A DNA stretch of 64,000 bases from Marinobacter nauticus (GCF_019801015.1 NZ_JAHVJZ010000001.1:620001-684000), one strand, 5' to 3'; shown: positions 1 through 9,796, counted from the stretch's first letter. The notes: generated by a model not told the origin, from the sequence alone. Numbers and translations are program-made.

Positions 1-1333
1 GCCCAGTGGTGCCTGGTCAGCGATGTTGCTGGAGCAGGTGGAGAAGTTGCAGGAGTTTTACGCCAAATACCTGCCCCAGATGATGCTGGTTGGCCTTATC
101 CCTGCCGCGATTCTGGTGGTGGTGTACCCCATCAACTGGGCCGCTGGCCTGATTTTTACCGTCACTGCGCCGCTCACCATTCTGTTTATGGTCGTCGTTG
201 GCATGGGCGCTGCGGATGCCAACAAGCGCAACTTCCTGGCGCTGGCCCGTCTGTCCGGTCACTTCCTGGACCGGCTCAAAGGGCTTCGTACCGTACGTCA
301 GTTCGATCGTGAAGCCGCCGAGGTGGCCCGTATGGATATGGCGTCGGATCAGTTCCGCCGCCGCACCATGGAAGTGCTGCGCATGGCGTTTCTGTCGTCC
401 GCGGTGCTGGAGTTCTTTGCTTCCATCTCCATCGCGGTGGTCGCGGTCTATTTCGGTTTCTCCTATCTGGGGGAGCTGAACTTTGGCCATTACGGCGCCG
501 GTGTCACGCTCCTGACTGGCCTTCTGGTGCTGATCCTGGCACCGGAGTTCTTCCAGCCATTTCGTGATTTGGGCGCCTATTACCATGCCAAGGCCCAGGC
601 GCTGGGCGCTGCTGAGTCATTGATTCGTTTTCTTGAGACGCCCGAGTTGGCGACCACCGAAAACGGCACTCTGAACGCCAGTGAGGGCATCACTCTCCAG
701 GCCTCGAAACTTGTGGTCACTACCGCGGAAGGCAAACCCTTGACCGCGCCAATGGATTTTGAGGTTGCCGACGGTGAGTTGCTGACCGTTGGTGGCGTCA
801 CCGGAAGTGGCAAAACCTCACTGATGCAGGCACTGATGGGCTTTTTGCCCTATCAGGGCAGCCTAACCGTAAACGGGCAGGAGATCGCCAGCCTGCCCCG
901 GGGCGCCTGGCTGGCGCATCTCACCTGGCTGGGGCAAAACCCCGTGTTGCTGCACGGCACCATCGCCGAGAATCTGCGGCTTGCCGCGCCAGAAGCCAGT
1001 GATGAACAGCTTTGGCAAGCACTGGAAAACGCCCACGCTGCCGAATTTGTGCAGCGGCTCTCCGGCAAGCTGGACTATCTGGTCGGCGACCGGGCTGGCG
1101 GCTTGTCCGTGGGTCAGGCGCAGCGTCTGGCGCTGGCCCGTGCCCTGCTAAAACCTTCCGGGCTGCTGCTGCTTGATGAACCCAGCGCCAGCCTGGACAA
1201 AGAGAGTGAGCAATTGGTCAACGCGGCACTGGCCCAGGTACGCCAGGGCTGCACCACCGTATTAATCAGCCACCGACCTGAGCAGTTGGCTCAGGGAGAC
1301 CGTCAGCTGACTCTGGGAGGTCTCCATGGGTGA
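1..1333 (+). CDS. cydD: CydD, ABC exporter subunit (5' end outside window)
   Basis: Half of the heterodimeric CydDC ABC exporter, which moves glutathione/cysteine to the periplasm and is needed for cytochrome bd assembly. The frame is open from base 2, so the first ~145 residues of a ~590-residue protein lie left of the window; the first internal ATG at 23 is not the start. Seen: the last transmembrane helices, then the nucleotide-binding domain with Walker A (GSGKTS, nt 797-820), an ABC signature in the form LSVGQ rather than LSGGQ (about nt 1103) and Walker B (LLLLDEPSASLD, about nt 1162). The stop overlaps the cydC ATG by 8 nt, as expected for translationally coupled partners. Confidence 0.93.
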   Translation, partial: PSGAWSAMLLEQVEKLQEFYAKYLPQMMLVGLIPAAILVVVYPINWAAGLIFTVTAPLTILFMVVVGMGAADANKRNFLALARLSGHFLDRLKGLRTVRQFDREAAEVARMDMASDQFRRRTMEVLRMAFLSSAVLEFFASISIAVVAVYFGFSYLGELNFGHYGAGVTLLTGLLVLILAPEFFQPFRDLGAYYHAKAQALGAAESLIRFLETPELATTENGTLNASEGITLQASKLVVTTAEGKPLTAPMDFEVADGELLTVGGVTGSGKTSLMQALMGFLPYQGSLTVNGQEIASLPRGAWLAHLTWLGQNPVLLHGTIAENLRLAAPEASDEQLWQALENAHAAEFVQRLSGKLDYLVGDRAGGLSVGQAQRLALARALLKPSGLLLLDEPSASLDKESEQLVNAALAQVRQGCTTVLISHRPEQLAQGDRQLTLGGLHG

Positions 1334-2996
1334 TTTGAAACCCTTCCTGGCGCTGTATCGGCGTCACTGGGGCCGCCTCAGCCTGGGCGTGTTGCTGGCC
1401 TTGCTGACCCTGCTGGGCAGCATTGGCCTGTTGTCCCTGTCCGGTTGGTTTATTGCAGCCACCGCCGTTGCCGGCCTCACCATCACCCGCAGCGCCGAGT
1501 TCAACTACATGATGCCGGCTGGCGGCGTGCGCTTCCTCTCGGTCAGCCGCACCGCCGCCCGCTGGGCCGAGCGGGTGGTCAGTCATGACGCCACCTTCCG
1601 TCTGCTGGCCACTCTGCGCAGCTGGTTCTTCCAGCGGATTGCCCCATTGGGGCCGGGACAGCTTAAGGATCTGCGTGATGGCGACCTGCTCAATCGGATG
1701 GTGGCCGACATCGACGCCCTGGATCACCTCTATCTGAGGCTTATCACCCCGGTTGTAGCGGGCTCCCTTGCCATCCTGGCGTTGATGGGGCTGATCGCCC
1801 TGTTTGACGGCCAACTGGCACTGATTCTGGGCGGTACCCTGTTTGCGCTGCTGGCGTTGTTCCCGCTGATTTTCTATCGGCTTGGCCTCAAGCCCGGCAC
1901 CATCCTGTCTGAGCGTCTTACCGCACTGCGGCTGGCGCTGGGCGATTGGGTCGAAGCGCAGAGTGAACTGGCGGTCTTTGGCGCCACGGATAGCCAGCGA
2001 GCGGTGCTGAACCAGCACGAAACGGCCCTGCTGGCCGGGCAGCGCTCCATGGCCCGCCTGACTGGTTTTTCGCAAGCGCTGATCACCACGCTCAATGGCT
2101 GGGTGCTGTTGCTGATGATTTTGCTGGGTTGGCAACAGATGGGCGACGCCACACCCCCTGGACCAATGCTGGCGCTGCTGGTCTTTGCGACCCTTGCGAG
2201 TTTCGAGGCGCTGGCGCCGGTGGCCAATGCGTTCCAGCACCTGGGCCATACCCTGACCGCTGCCCGCCGTCTGCGGCCGATCCTGGAGATGGAACCGGAG
2301 CAACGCTTTGGCGAACTTGCCGCTCCGGCGCAGTTTGAGTCGCTCAGCCTTAAAGGACTGGGGTTCCGCTATCCCGGCGGGTTGGATCCGGTCATTCAGG
2401 ATCTGAATCTGTCGCTGAGCGCCGGAGAGAAGGTGGCGATCCTGGGCCGGACCGGCTGTGGTAAGTCCACCCTGCTGGACCTGCTGACCCGCCAGTTCGC
2501 TGCCGGTTCGGGTCAAATCACGCTGAATGGTCAAAGCCTGGAGGCGTATTCGCACAGTGCCTTAAGCCAGACCCTGTGCCACATCAGCCAGCGCGTGCAT
2601 GTCTTTAATGACACCCTGGCAGACAACCTGCGTCTGGCCGCACCCGACGCCACCGATGCCGAGCTGATCTCCGCGCTGGAGTTGGTTGAGCTGGGGCACC
2701 TGGCGCAGGACAACGGTCTGATGCAGTGGCTGGGCGAAGGCGGGCGGCAGCTCTCCGGCGGTGAACGTCGCCGTCTGGGCCTGGCCCGTGCTTTGCTCCA
2801 TCCCGCTCCCGTGCTGCTGCTGGATGAGCCGACAGAGGGGCTCGATGAAGGCACTGAGAGCCGGGTACTGGCCGCCATACTCGCTCAGCGACCCAATCGC
2901 ACCCTGCTTTACATCACCCACCGTCGTGCCGCTCTGGCACAGATGGACCGGGTCCTGACGATGGATCAGGGGCGGCTTCAGCACGCCGCACAGTAA
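1326..2996 (+). CDS. cydC: CydC, ABC exporter subunit
   Basis: Second half of the CydDC thiol exporter in the inner membrane. At 556 residues it is full length for the family. It has an N-terminal six-helix exporter domain (residues ~1-320) and a C-terminal ATPase with Walker A GRTGCGKST (~374-382), signature LSGGERRR (~476) and Walker B VLLLDEPTEGLD (~496). The signature is canonical here, while the CydD partner has LSVGQ, so the two ATP sites are asymmetric, as in many heterodimeric exporters. The start overlaps the end of cydD, so the two are one operon. A strong terminator follows directly. Confidence 0.95.
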   Translation: MGDLKPFLALYRRHWGRLSLGVLLALLTLLGSIGLLSLSGWFIAATAVAGLTITRSAEFNYMMPAGGVRFLSVSRTAARWAERVVSHDATFRLLATLRSWFFQRIAPLGPGQLKDLRDGDLLNRMVADIDALDHLYLRLITPVVAGSLAILALMGLIALFDGQLALILGGTLFALLALFPLIFYRLGLKPGTILSERLTALRLALGDWVEAQSELAVFGATDSQRAVLNQHETALLAGQRSMARLTGFSQALITTLNGWVLLLMILLGWQQMGDATPPGPMLALLVFATLASFEALAPVANAFQHLGHTLTAARRLRPILEMEPEQRFGELAAPAQFESLSLKGLGFRYPGGLDPVIQDLNLSLSAGEKVAILGRTGCGKSTLLDLLTRQFAAGSGQITLNGQSLEAYSHSALSQTLCHISQRVHVFNDTLADNLRLAAPDATDAELISALELVELGHLAQDNGLMQWLGEGGRQLSGGERRRLGLARALLHPAPVLLLDEPTEGLDEGTESRVLAAILAQRPNRTLLYITHRRAALAQMDRVLTMDQGRLQHAAQ

Positions 2997-2999
2997 CAG

Positions 3000-3026
3000 A
3001 AAGGGGCCAGTTGGCCCCTTTTTTTA
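3000..3026 (+). terminator. Intrinsic terminator after cydC
   Basis: Eight- to nine-base GC-rich stem (AAGGGGCC/GGCCCCTT, 3001-3020) followed by a run of seven T (3019-3025). It ends the cydDC transcript; the convergent glycine-zipper gene has its stop codon inside the same element (3024-3026). Confidence 0.9.
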
Positions 3027-3494
3027 CATCGCTTTGTCGACCCGCACCTGACCGCCGGACAGATACACCAGCCGCACTGCATCGGAGGCGCGAAACACCA
3101 TACCGGGGTCAAAATCCTGGATCACCATCACCCGCTCGCTCGCTTCGGTTTCGATCATCAACTCCACCAGCCGGTACTGCCGTACCTGTTGCTGGCTGGC
3201 AGAGCGGTTTGCCAGCCCGGCGCCAGCAAGCGCCCCTAGGACTGTCGCCACGTCCTGGCCACTGCCGCCACCAAACTGATGGCCGATAACGCCACCGATT
3301 AGCGCACCGCCAAACACCTTCCAGCCGCGGTTACGATCCTCGATCAGCTCTTCCCGGCTCACCTCCCGAACCGACTCAACTGTGCCATAAACCACCTTTT
3401 CAACTGGTACCGCCTGATTTCGGTTGTAGTTCGCCGCCGCATTGGCCGCTAGAATAAAACCTATTAGCATCAGGGAAAGACGTTTTGTCAGCAT
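3024..3494 (-). CDS. Glycine-zipper 2TM-domain envelope protein (SlyB-like)
   Basis: Small exported protein of 156 residues. Start taken at 3494 (upstream AGGGTG) rather than at 3518, because it gives an immediate signal peptide (MLTKRLSLMLIGFILAANA). After a short linker comes a glycine zipper with small-residue periodicity (GGALIGGVIG, then VLGALAGAGLA, about residues 60-100), the hallmark of the glycine-zipper 2TM family that includes SlyB and PcP-like outer-membrane lipoproteins. There is no lipobox cysteine, so it is probably a soluble or membrane-inserted periplasmic protein rather than a lipoprotein. The C-terminal ~50 residues look like a beta domain. Role unknown; envelope integrity is a family-level guess. 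It stands alone, convergent with cydC. Confidence 0.7.
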   Translation of the reverse strand: MLTKRLSLMLIGFILAANAAANYNRNQAVPVEKVVYGTVESVREVSREELIEDRNRGWKVFGGALIGGVIGHQFGGGSGQDVATVLGALAGAGLANRSASQQQVRQYRLVELMIETEASERVMVIQDFDPGMVFRASDAVRLVYLSGGQVRVDKAM

Positions 3495-3538
3495 GGATAC
3501 ACCCTGTGTGGAAGCCATGCCCTTACTATAAGCTCAAT

Positions 3539-4252
3539 ATGGTCAGCGCCGTAAGCTATCTGAATCAACATGCCCAGTGGTTCCCACCGGCCAGTCAGGC
3601 CCTGGAGGATCCCAATGGATTGCTCGCTATAGGTGGGGACCTCAGTCCAGACCGTCTTCTGCATGCGTATCGCAATGGGATTTTTCCCTGGTTTAACCCC
3701 GGCGACCCCATTCTCTGGTGGAGCCCGGATCCCCGCGCCGTGTTTGACCTGCCGGGCCCTCCCCCGTCACGGAGCCTGCGTAAGATCATCCGCCAGAAAG
3801 GCTGGCAGTTTAGCATCAACCACGCCTTTGACCGGGTCATAGCCGCTTGCGCCGAACCCCGGGCCAATCAGGACGGGACCTGGATCAGCCCGCAGATGCG
3901 TCAGGCCTACAACGCCCTGCATCGAATGGGCCATGCCCACTCCATCGAGGTTTGGGAAGGCGATGAGCTCATCGGCGGCCTGTACGGTTTGTGCATCGGT
4001 GCGGTGTTCTGTGGCGAGTCGATGTTTCACCGCCGCAGCAACGCCTCTAAGGCCGCGTTCTGGGCACTGAATCAGCACTTCAGCCATCTCGGGGGCAAAA
4101 TGATTGACGCCCAGGTGCCCAATGAACACCTGATACGGCTTGGCGCCGCCATGATTCCCCGTGCCCGCTTTCTTGAACGACTGCACGCCCTGCGGGATTG
4201 CCCGCTGTCCGGTAACGGCTGGCAGCCGCGTCGGGGGGATTTCGATGTCTGA
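3539..4252 (+). CDS. aat: Leucyl/phenylalanyl-tRNA--protein transferase
   Basis: Adds Leu or Phe from aminoacyl-tRNA to N-terminal Lys/Arg of cytoplasmic proteins, making N-degrons for ClpS-ClpAP. The protein (237 residues from this start) has the family blocks LLAIGGDLSPDRLLHAYRNG, GIFPWF and WWSPDPR near the N terminus and the GESMFH block near residue 165. The open frame extends upstream to 3485, but that extension overlaps the divergent gene's start and lacks family similarity, so ATG 3539 (MVSAVSYL) is preferred; no strong Shine-Dalgarno is visible. It overlaps bpt by 8 nt, so both transferases are made from one mRNA. Confidence 0.93.
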   Translation: MVSAVSYLNQHAQWFPPASQALEDPNGLLAIGGDLSPDRLLHAYRNGIFPWFNPGDPILWWSPDPRAVFDLPGPPPSRSLRKIIRQKGWQFSINHAFDRVIAACAEPRANQDGTWISPQMRQAYNALHRMGHAHSIEVWEGDELIGGLYGLCIGAVFCGESMFHRRSNASKAAFWALNQHFSHLGGKMIDAQVPNEHLIRLGAAMIPRARFLERLHALRDCPLSGNGWQPRRGDFDV

Positions 4253-4946
4253 CATTCGTCATCTCAGCCTCGGCCTCAGCCAGAGCTTTCCCTGCAGCTA
4301 CCTGCCCGAGCAAAACGAACAGTTGCTGGTTAACCGGGATCCGGTCGATACCAGCCAGTTTGAGCAGCTGCTGGCGCTCGGGTTTCGTCGCTCCGGCAAC
4401 CAGATCTACCGTCCCCACTGTCAGGGCTGTCAGGCCTGCATTCCGGTGCGGGTACCGGTAGCACGATTCCGCCCCACCCGTTCTCAGAAACGGGTGATGA
4501 GTAAGAACCGGGATTTGCGCTGGCGGGTCACCACCCGTCCGACGGCCGACCAGCAGGCGCTCTATCTGGAATACATCTGCCAACGCCACAGTGACGGCCC
4601 GATGTACCCGCCTTCACTGGATCAGTTTGAACGGTTCCTGGTCTGCAGTTGGCTGGAGCAGCTTTACCTCGAGGCCTGGCTGGACGATGAACTGGTTCTG
4701 GTGGCCGTCACCGACCTGCTGCCCAACAGCCTGTCCGCGACCTACACCTTCTTTCAGCCTCAACGGGCGGACCGCTCCCTCGGTACCCGCGCAATCCTTG
4801 CCCAGATAGGGCTGGCTCAACAGCTTGGTCGCGACCATCTATACTTGGGCTACCAGATCGATGCCTGCCCCAAAATGGCGTACAAAACCCACTTCCAACC
4901 TCTGCAGTGGCTGGATGGCCAGTTGTGGCGGGATTGGCGTGGCTGA
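4245..4946 (+). CDS. bpt: Aspartate/glutamate leucyltransferase (Bpt)
   Basis: Transfers leucine from Leu-tRNA to proteins with N-terminal Asp or Glu, extending the N-degron repertoire beyond Aat substrates. At 233 residues it is the usual length for bacterial Bpt (ATE1-like fold). Seen: the N-terminal cysteine region (FPCSYLPEQ), the CQGCQACIPVRV block about residue 63, the basic stretch after it and the YLGYQIDACPKMAYK block near the C terminus. ATG 4245 is chosen because it has GGGGGG upstream and gives the conserved N terminus; the frame is open further upstream inside aat. E. coli lacks this gene; Vibrio and Shewanella have it, often in this position between aat and infA. Confidence 0.93.
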   Translation: MSDIRHLSLGLSQSFPCSYLPEQNEQLLVNRDPVDTSQFEQLLALGFRRSGNQIYRPHCQGCQACIPVRVPVARFRPTRSQKRVMSKNRDLRWRVTTRPTADQQALYLEYICQRHSDGPMYPPSLDQFERFLVCSWLEQLYLEAWLDDELVLVAVTDLLPNSLSATYTFFQPQRADRSLGTRAILAQIGLAQQLGRDHLYLGYQIDACPKMAYKTHFQPLQWLDGQLWRDWRG

Positions 4947-5020
4947 CGCCTTTACAGCGCAGACCTTTTACGGCATGATACGCCGGATTTTTTCTCAGAC
5001 TTAACGGGATGATTTGCTAG

Positions 5021-5239
<219 letters not shown>

Positions 5240-5258
5240 TCAGTCATCCCTGATATTG

Positions 5259-5287
5259 AAAAGCCCGGCCAATGCCGGGCTTTTTTT
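5259..5287 (+). terminator. Bidirectional terminator between infA and clpA
   Basis: Stem AAGCCCGGC/GCCGGGCTT (5261-5282) with seven T downstream on the plus strand and a T run (5257-5262 complement) on the minus strand. It serves infA and is the second hairpin met by transcripts leaving clpA. Confidence 0.88.
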
Positions 5288-5293
5288 GTCGAT

Positions 5294-5320
5294 AAAGGCG
5301 CTTCCACAAGAAGCGCCTTT
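5294..5320 (-). terminator. Hairpin downstream of clpA
   Basis: Perfect 10-bp stem AAAGGCGCTT/AAGCGCCTTT with a 7-nt loop, 18 nt past the clpA stop. The T run on the minus strand is short (TTTATC), so it probably stabilises the clpA 3' end and works together with the shared infA terminator. Confidence 0.55.
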
Positions 5321-5337
5321 GGCCGATCACAGCGGAC

Positions 5338-7614
5338 TCAGGTGGTGGCCTCAGCCACCGGTTGCGGATAGACGAACGACAAACCGTCGTCATCCGCATC
5401 GACGGTAACCCGTCCCCCTTTCTGCAGGGAACCAAAGAGGATCTCATTGGCCAACGGCTTTTTGATCTCCTCCTGCACCAGCCGAGCCATCGGCCGGGCC
5501 CCCATGTCCTTGTCATAGCCTTTTTCAGCCAGCCATACACGGGCGTCTTCGGTCACTTCCATGCAGACACCTTTGGCGTCCAGCTGGGCCTGAAGCTCAA
5601 CCAGGAACTTATCCACCACCTTGGCGATCACCTGCATATCCAGGTGGTTGAACCAGATGATGGAGTCGAGGCGGTTGCGGAACTCGGGGGTAAACACCCG
5701 GTTGATTTCACTCAACGCGTCGAAGCTGTGGTCCTGCTGCTTAAAGCCGATGGACTTGCGGACGGTTTCCTGCACGCCGGCGTTGGTGGTCATCACCAGA
5801 ATCACATTGCGGAAATCCGCCTTGCGGCCGTTGTTGTCGGTCAGAGTACCGTGGTCCATCACCTGCAGAAGCAGGTTGTAAACGTCCGGGTGCGCCTTCT
5901 CGATCTCATCCAGCAGCACCACAGAGTGCGGATGCTTCAGCACCGCATCAGTCAACAACCCGCCCTGGTCATACCCCACATAGCCCGGAGGTGCGCCCAC
6001 AAGACGGCTGACGCTGTGCCGCTCCATGTACTCAGACATGTCGAAGCGGATCAACTCAACCCCAAGTTGACGGGCCAACTGCTGGGTGACTTCGGTCTTA
6101 CCCACCCCGGTCGGGCCGGCAAACAGGAAGTTACCCACCGGCTTACCTTCGGTACCCAACCCACTGCGGGCCAGACGAATCGCAGCGGTCAGGGCGTTAA
6201 TGGCCGGATCCTGACCAAACACCACCATCTTGAGATTGCGGTCGAGATTCTGCAGCACCTCTTTGTCCGTGGCCGAAACGGACTTGGGCGGGATCCGGGC
6301 GATCTTGGCCACAATGGCCTCGATGTCCGCCACGCTGATGGTCTTTTTACGCTTGGACACCGGCAACATCGCCATGCGGGCACCGGCTTCATCAATCACG
6401 TCGATGGCTTTGTCCGGCAGATGACGCTCGTTGATGTGCTTGGCCGCCAGACTCGAAGCCGCACTCAGTGCGGACTGGGTATAGCGAACCTGGTGGTGTT
6501 CTTCGTAGCGGCTCTTCAGACCCAGCAGAATCTGAGTGGTCTCAGCGACGGAGGGCTCCACCACGTCGATCTTCTGGAAACGACGGGCCAGCGCCCTGTC
6601 CTTCTCGAAGATCCCCTGATACTCCTGATAGGTGGTTGAACCGATGCAGCGCATCCGGCCACTGGAGAGCAACGGCTTAAGCAGGTTGGACGCGTCCATC
6701 ATGCCGCCACTGGCCGCACCCGCACCAATGATGGTGTGGATCTCATCAATAAACAGGATCGCCTTCTCGTCCCGCTGGAGCTGCTTCAGCACCGATTTAA
6801 ACCGCTTCTCGAAGTCACCGCGATACTTGGTGCCCGCCAGCAGCGCGCCCATATCCAGGCTGTAGATGGTGCACCCCTGCATCACATCCGGCACTTCGTC
6901 CTGAGTGATGCGATAGGCCAGACCCTCTGCAATGGCGGTTTTGCCCACACCGGCTTCGCCAACCAGCAACGGGTTGTTCTTACGGCGGCGGCACAGCACC
7001 TGAATGGTGCGTTCCAGTTCCTGATCACGGCCGATCAGCGGATCGATGCGACCGGCGGTCGCCAGTTTGTTCAGGTTGGTGGCGAAGTTTTCCAGCTTTT
7101 CGCCGCCCTCTTCCTCTTTGTCGGTCAGCGTGTTGTCGACACTTTCACTGCTGCCGAAGGACTCGTCTTCCTGGGTATCACGCTTCACCACGCCATGAGC
7201 GATGAAGTTGACCACATCCAGACGGGAGACGTCGGACTTACGCAGCAGATAGACGGCCTGAGACTCCTGCTCGGAGAAGATGGCAACCAGAACGTTGGCA
7301 CCGGACACTTCGTTGCGACCGCTGCTCTGAACGTGGAATACGGCCCGCTGGAGCACCCGCTGGAAGCCCAGGGTCGGCTGAGTCTCCCGCTCGGTGTCAT
7401 CATCGGGGATCAGGGGCGTGGTCTGCTCGATGAAGACCGACACCTCCTGACGAAGATTTTCTATGCGTGCACCGCAGGCCTCAAGCGCCTCGCGGGCAGA
7501 AGGGTTTTCGAGTAGCGCCAGCAGCAGGTGTTCCACCGTCATAAACTCATGACGGCTGCGCCGGGCCTGTTGAAACGCGTTGTTCAACGTGATTTCCAGG
7601 TCTTTATTCAGCAT
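5338..7614 (-). CDS. clpA: ClpA, AAA+ unfoldase of ClpAP protease
   Basis: Hexameric unfoldase that feeds substrates to ClpP. At 758 residues it matches E. coli ClpA in length. In order: the ClpS-binding N-domain repeats (~1-150), an acidic linker, AAA module D1 with Walker A GEAGVGKT (K about 221), AAA module D2 with Walker A GPTGVGKT (~500), the ClpP-docking loop containing Ile-Gly-Phe (about residue 620, in RKSIGFKQQ) and a C-terminal D2-small domain. The IGF loop and the absence of a ClpB middle domain separate it from ClpB/ClpC. It lies 31 nt downstream of clpS on the same strand, so adaptor and unfoldase are likely one operon. Confidence 0.97.
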   Translation of the reverse strand: MLNKDLEITLNNAFQQARRSRHEFMTVEHLLLALLENPSAREALEACGARIENLRQEVSVFIEQTTPLIPDDDTERETQPTLGFQRVLQRAVFHVQSSGRNEVSGANVLVAIFSEQESQAVYLLRKSDVSRLDVVNFIAHGVVKRDTQEDESFGSSESVDNTLTDKEEEGGEKLENFATNLNKLATAGRIDPLIGRDQELERTIQVLCRRRKNNPLLVGEAGVGKTAIAEGLAYRITQDEVPDVMQGCTIYSLDMGALLAGTKYRGDFEKRFKSVLKQLQRDEKAILFIDEIHTIIGAGAASGGMMDASNLLKPLLSSGRMRCIGSTTYQEYQGIFEKDRALARRFQKIDVVEPSVAETTQILLGLKSRYEEHHQVRYTQSALSAASSLAAKHINERHLPDKAIDVIDEAGARMAMLPVSKRKKTISVADIEAIVAKIARIPPKSVSATDKEVLQNLDRNLKMVVFGQDPAINALTAAIRLARSGLGTEGKPVGNFLFAGPTGVGKTEVTQQLARQLGVELIRFDMSEYMERHSVSRLVGAPPGYVGYDQGGLLTDAVLKHPHSVVLLDEIEKAHPDVYNLLLQVMDHGTLTDNNGRKADFRNVILVMTTNAGVQETVRKSIGFKQQDHSFDALSEINRVFTPEFRNRLDSIIWFNHLDMQVIAKVVDKFLVELQAQLDAKGVCMEVTEDARVWLAEKGYDKDMGARPMARLVQEEIKKPLANEILFGSLQKGGRVTVDADDDGLSFVYPQPVAEATT

Positions 7615-7645
7615 ATGCGCTCCCCTTTACCCCTAGTGTTTCGCA

Positions 7646-7960
7646 TCAGGCTTTCTCCGTTGAGCAAAGCAAGGGATGCTCGTGCTCGCGGGAATAGCGA
7701 TTGACCTGTGCGGCTTTGGTTTCAGCGACATCGTGAGTAAACACCCCACAAACGCCCTTCCCCTTGTAATGAACAGTCAACATCACTTCTGTGGCCTGTT
7801 CCTGGGTCATGGTGAAGAACTTGGTCAGTACCTCCACCACAAACTCCATCGGTGTGTAATCGTCGTTATTCAGGACCACTTTGTAGAGCGGCGGCGGCTC
7901 CACCGCCTGGGATTGCTTCTCATGCTCGACGACATGATCCAGTTCGGTGTCTCTGCTCAT
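7646..7960 (-). CDS. clpS: ClpS, N-degron adaptor for ClpA
   Basis: Binds N-terminal Leu/Phe/Tyr/Trp of substrates and delivers them to ClpA. It has 104 residues with a flexible N-terminal extension, the conserved [17 protein letters not shown] block (the two Asp contact the alpha-amino group) and the [10 protein letters not shown] segment that lines the specificity pocket. The two transferases that create its ligands lie within 4 kb. It is divergent from cspD across a 204-nt intergenic region, as in E. coli. Confidence 0.97.
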   Translation of the reverse strand: MSRDTELDHVVEHEKQSQAVEPPPLYKVVLNNDDYTPMEFVVEVLTKFFTMTQEQATEVMLTVHYKGKGVCGVFTHDVAETKAAQVNRYSREHEHPLLCSTEKA

Positions 7961-8018
7961 GGTAAAAGCTTAGTCACTCCATTTTGATGTTGCAGTCGGG
8001 TAACAGACGCTTTACCCC

Positions 8019-8047
8019 TTGACTACGTTGTTATCTTTTTGTTAATT
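8019..8047 (+). promoter_or_regulatory. Probable sigma-70 promoter of cspD
   Basis: TTGACT (8019-8024), 17-nt spacer, TTAATT (8042-8047), followed by a ~110-nt untranslated leader to the cspD ATG. Motif match only. Confidence 0.55.
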
Positions 8048-8164
8048 GGTACATGCCAGCGCTCGAACGCTGCCATTCTCCAGTGCTGTTACCTTTCGTT
8101 ATATGGGCACTGGAGAGTGATTACAAGATCATTTGGGAAGGACTCAAAAGAAGGAAGTCGAGGT

Positions 8165-8374
8165 ATGGCTCAAGGAACGGTGAAGTGGTTCAACAATGCA
8201 AAAGGTTTTGGATTCATCTGCCCTGAAGGGGGCGGTGAAGACGTATTTGCGCATTATTCAACCATCGAGATGGAAGGCTACCGCACGCTGAAGGCTGGCC
8301 AGGTTGTAGAGTTTGAAATGGAAGCAGGCCCGAAAGGGATGCACGCCTCAAACATTCAGCCGGTCAACAAGTGA
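8165..8374 (+). CDS. cspD: Cold-shock-like protein CspD
   Basis: A 69-residue single-domain OB-fold nucleic-acid-binding protein. RNP1 (KGFGFI) and RNP2 (DVFAHY) are intact. The opening MAQGTVKWFNNAKGFGFICP and the clpS neighbour identify CspD, the stationary-phase member that inhibits replication in E. coli, rather than a CspA-type cold-shock protein. ATG 8165 is chosen for its upstream GGAAGTCGAGGT; an upstream in-frame start at 8039 would add 42 residues with no family similarity. The long leader could carry post-transcriptional control. Confidence 0.93.
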   Translation: MAQGTVKWFNNAKGFGFICPEGGGEDVFAHYSTIEMEGYRTLKAGQVVEFEMEAGPKGMHASNIQPVNK

Positions 8375-8404
8375 TCCTTCACATTTAGGGTGACCGCCGC
8401 AAAC

Positions 8405-8436
8405 AAAAAAAGCAGACCATACGGTCTGCTTTTTTT
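8405..8436 (+). terminator. Bidirectional terminator between cspD and icd
   Basis: Stem AGCAGACC/GGTCTGCT (8411-8430) with loop ATAC, flanked by A-rich and T-rich runs on both sides, so it can stop both cspD and the convergent icd. The same stem arms recur in the terminator at 26291. Confidence 0.9.
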
Positions 8437-8451
8437 ATGCCGGCTATCCGG

Positions 8452-9705
8452 TTACATGTTGTGAATCACCGCATCGCCAAACTCAGAACAACTGAGCAGC
8501 GTCGCCCCATCCATCAGTCGGTCAAAGTCATAAGTGACGGTCTTCGCGGCAATCGCGCCTTCCATCCCTTTCACCACCAGGTCAGCCGCTTCGATCCAGC
8601 CCAGATGACGCAGCATCATTTCACCGGACAGAATAAGCGAACCGGGGTTTACCTTGTCCTGGCCGGCGTATTTCGGAGCCGTACCGTGGGTGGCTTCAAA
8701 CAGCGCAACACCGTCACCAATATTGGCGCCCGGAGCAATACCAATGCCGCCAACCTGCGCCGCCAGTGCATCGGAGATGTAATCGCCGTTCAGGTTCATG
8801 GTGGCAATCACATCGTACTCGGCCGGGCGCAGCAGAATCTGTTGCAGGAAGGCGTCCGCAATCACATCCTTGATGATGATGGTTTTCCCGGTATTGGGGT
8901 TGGTCAGACGACACCAGGGGCCACCATCGAGCAACTCCGCGCCAAACTCTCGCTGAGCCAGCTCATAGCCGAAGTCCTTAAAAGCGCCTTCGGTGAACTT
9001 CATGATGTTGCCCTTGTGCACCAGAGTGACGGAATCCCGGTCATTGTCGATGGCGTACTGAATGGCCGCGCGCACCAGACGCTCCGTACCGGCGCGGGAG
9101 ATCGGCTTGATGCCGATGCCGCACTGCTCGGTAAAGCGGATCTTGTTGACGCCCATCTCCTGAGTCATAAAACGGATCACTTTGTCCGCTTCGGCGGTGC
9201 CTGCCTGCCACTCAACGCCCGCATAGATGTCTTCACTGTTTTCCCGGAAGATCACCATGTCCGTCAGCTCAGGCTGCTTGAGGGGGCTGGGCGTGCCGTC
9301 GTAGTAGCGCACGGGACGCAGGCAGACGTAGAGGTCGAGTTCCTGACGCAGTGCCACGTTCAATGAACGGATACCTCCGCCCACCGGTGTGGTCAGCGGG
9401 CCTTTGATGGCGACCCGATACTCCTTCACCGCATCCAGGGTTTCCTGGGGTAGCCAGGTATCGGCGCCGTAAACCTGGGTCGACTTCTCGCCGCAGTAGA
9501 TCTCCATCCATTGGATCTTGCGACTGCCGCCATAGGCTTTCTCCACCGCCGCATCGAGCACTTTGCGCATCGGCGGTGTTACATCCACCCCGATCCCATC
9601 CCCTTCAATAAAAGGAATGATGGGCTGATCGGGCACCTGCAACGCACCACTTTCTGTGATCTGGATGATCGCTCCCTCAGCGGGTCGGTGGATCTTAGAT
9701 TCCAT
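8452..9705 (-). CDS. icd: NADP-dependent isocitrate dehydrogenase, homodimeric type
   Basis: Citric-acid-cycle enzyme: isocitrate + NADP+ to 2-oxoglutarate + CO2. At 417 residues it is the E. coli Icd size. The phosphorylation-site segment [20 protein letters not shown] and the substrate-binding segments ([17 protein letters not shown]) are intact, so control by AceK-type phosphorylation is possible. ATG 9705 has AAGGAG seven bases upstream; the open frame runs on to 9798 without family similarity. It is preceded on the same strand by the unrelated monomeric isozyme, with a terminator between them. Confidence 0.95.
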   Translation of the reverse strand: MESKIHRPAEGAIIQITESGALQVPDQPIIPFIEGDGIGVDVTPPMRKVLDAAVEKAYGGSRKIQWMEIYCGEKSTQVYGADTWLPQETLDAVKEYRVAIKGPLTTPVGGGIRSLNVALRQELDLYVCLRPVRYYDGTPSPLKQPELTDMVIFRENSEDIYAGVEWQAGTAEADKVIRFMTQEMGVNKIRFTEQCGIGIKPISRAGTERLVRAAIQYAIDNDRDSVTLVHKGNIMKFTEGAFKDFGYELAQREFGAELLDGGPWCRLTNPNTGKTIIIKDVIADAFLQQILLRPAEYDVIATMNLNGDYISDALAAQVGGIGIAPGANIGDGVALFEATHGTAPKYAGQDKVNPGSLILSGEMMLRHLGWIEAADLVVKGMEGAIAAKTVTYDFDRLMDGATLLSCSEFGDAVIHNM

Positions 9706-9796
9706 CTTCAACTCCTTGTGTCCTACGTTCAGTGTTCGGTGTCTGATTTTTCGACGCCAAGGATAGATTACCGGGCTTTGACTTTCCCCGCCATAC

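Noticed and set aside
5240-5337. Expected serine tRNA gene after infA, as in E. coli
   Set aside because: Only two hairpin terminators are present; there is no cloverleaf, TTC arm or CCA-like end.
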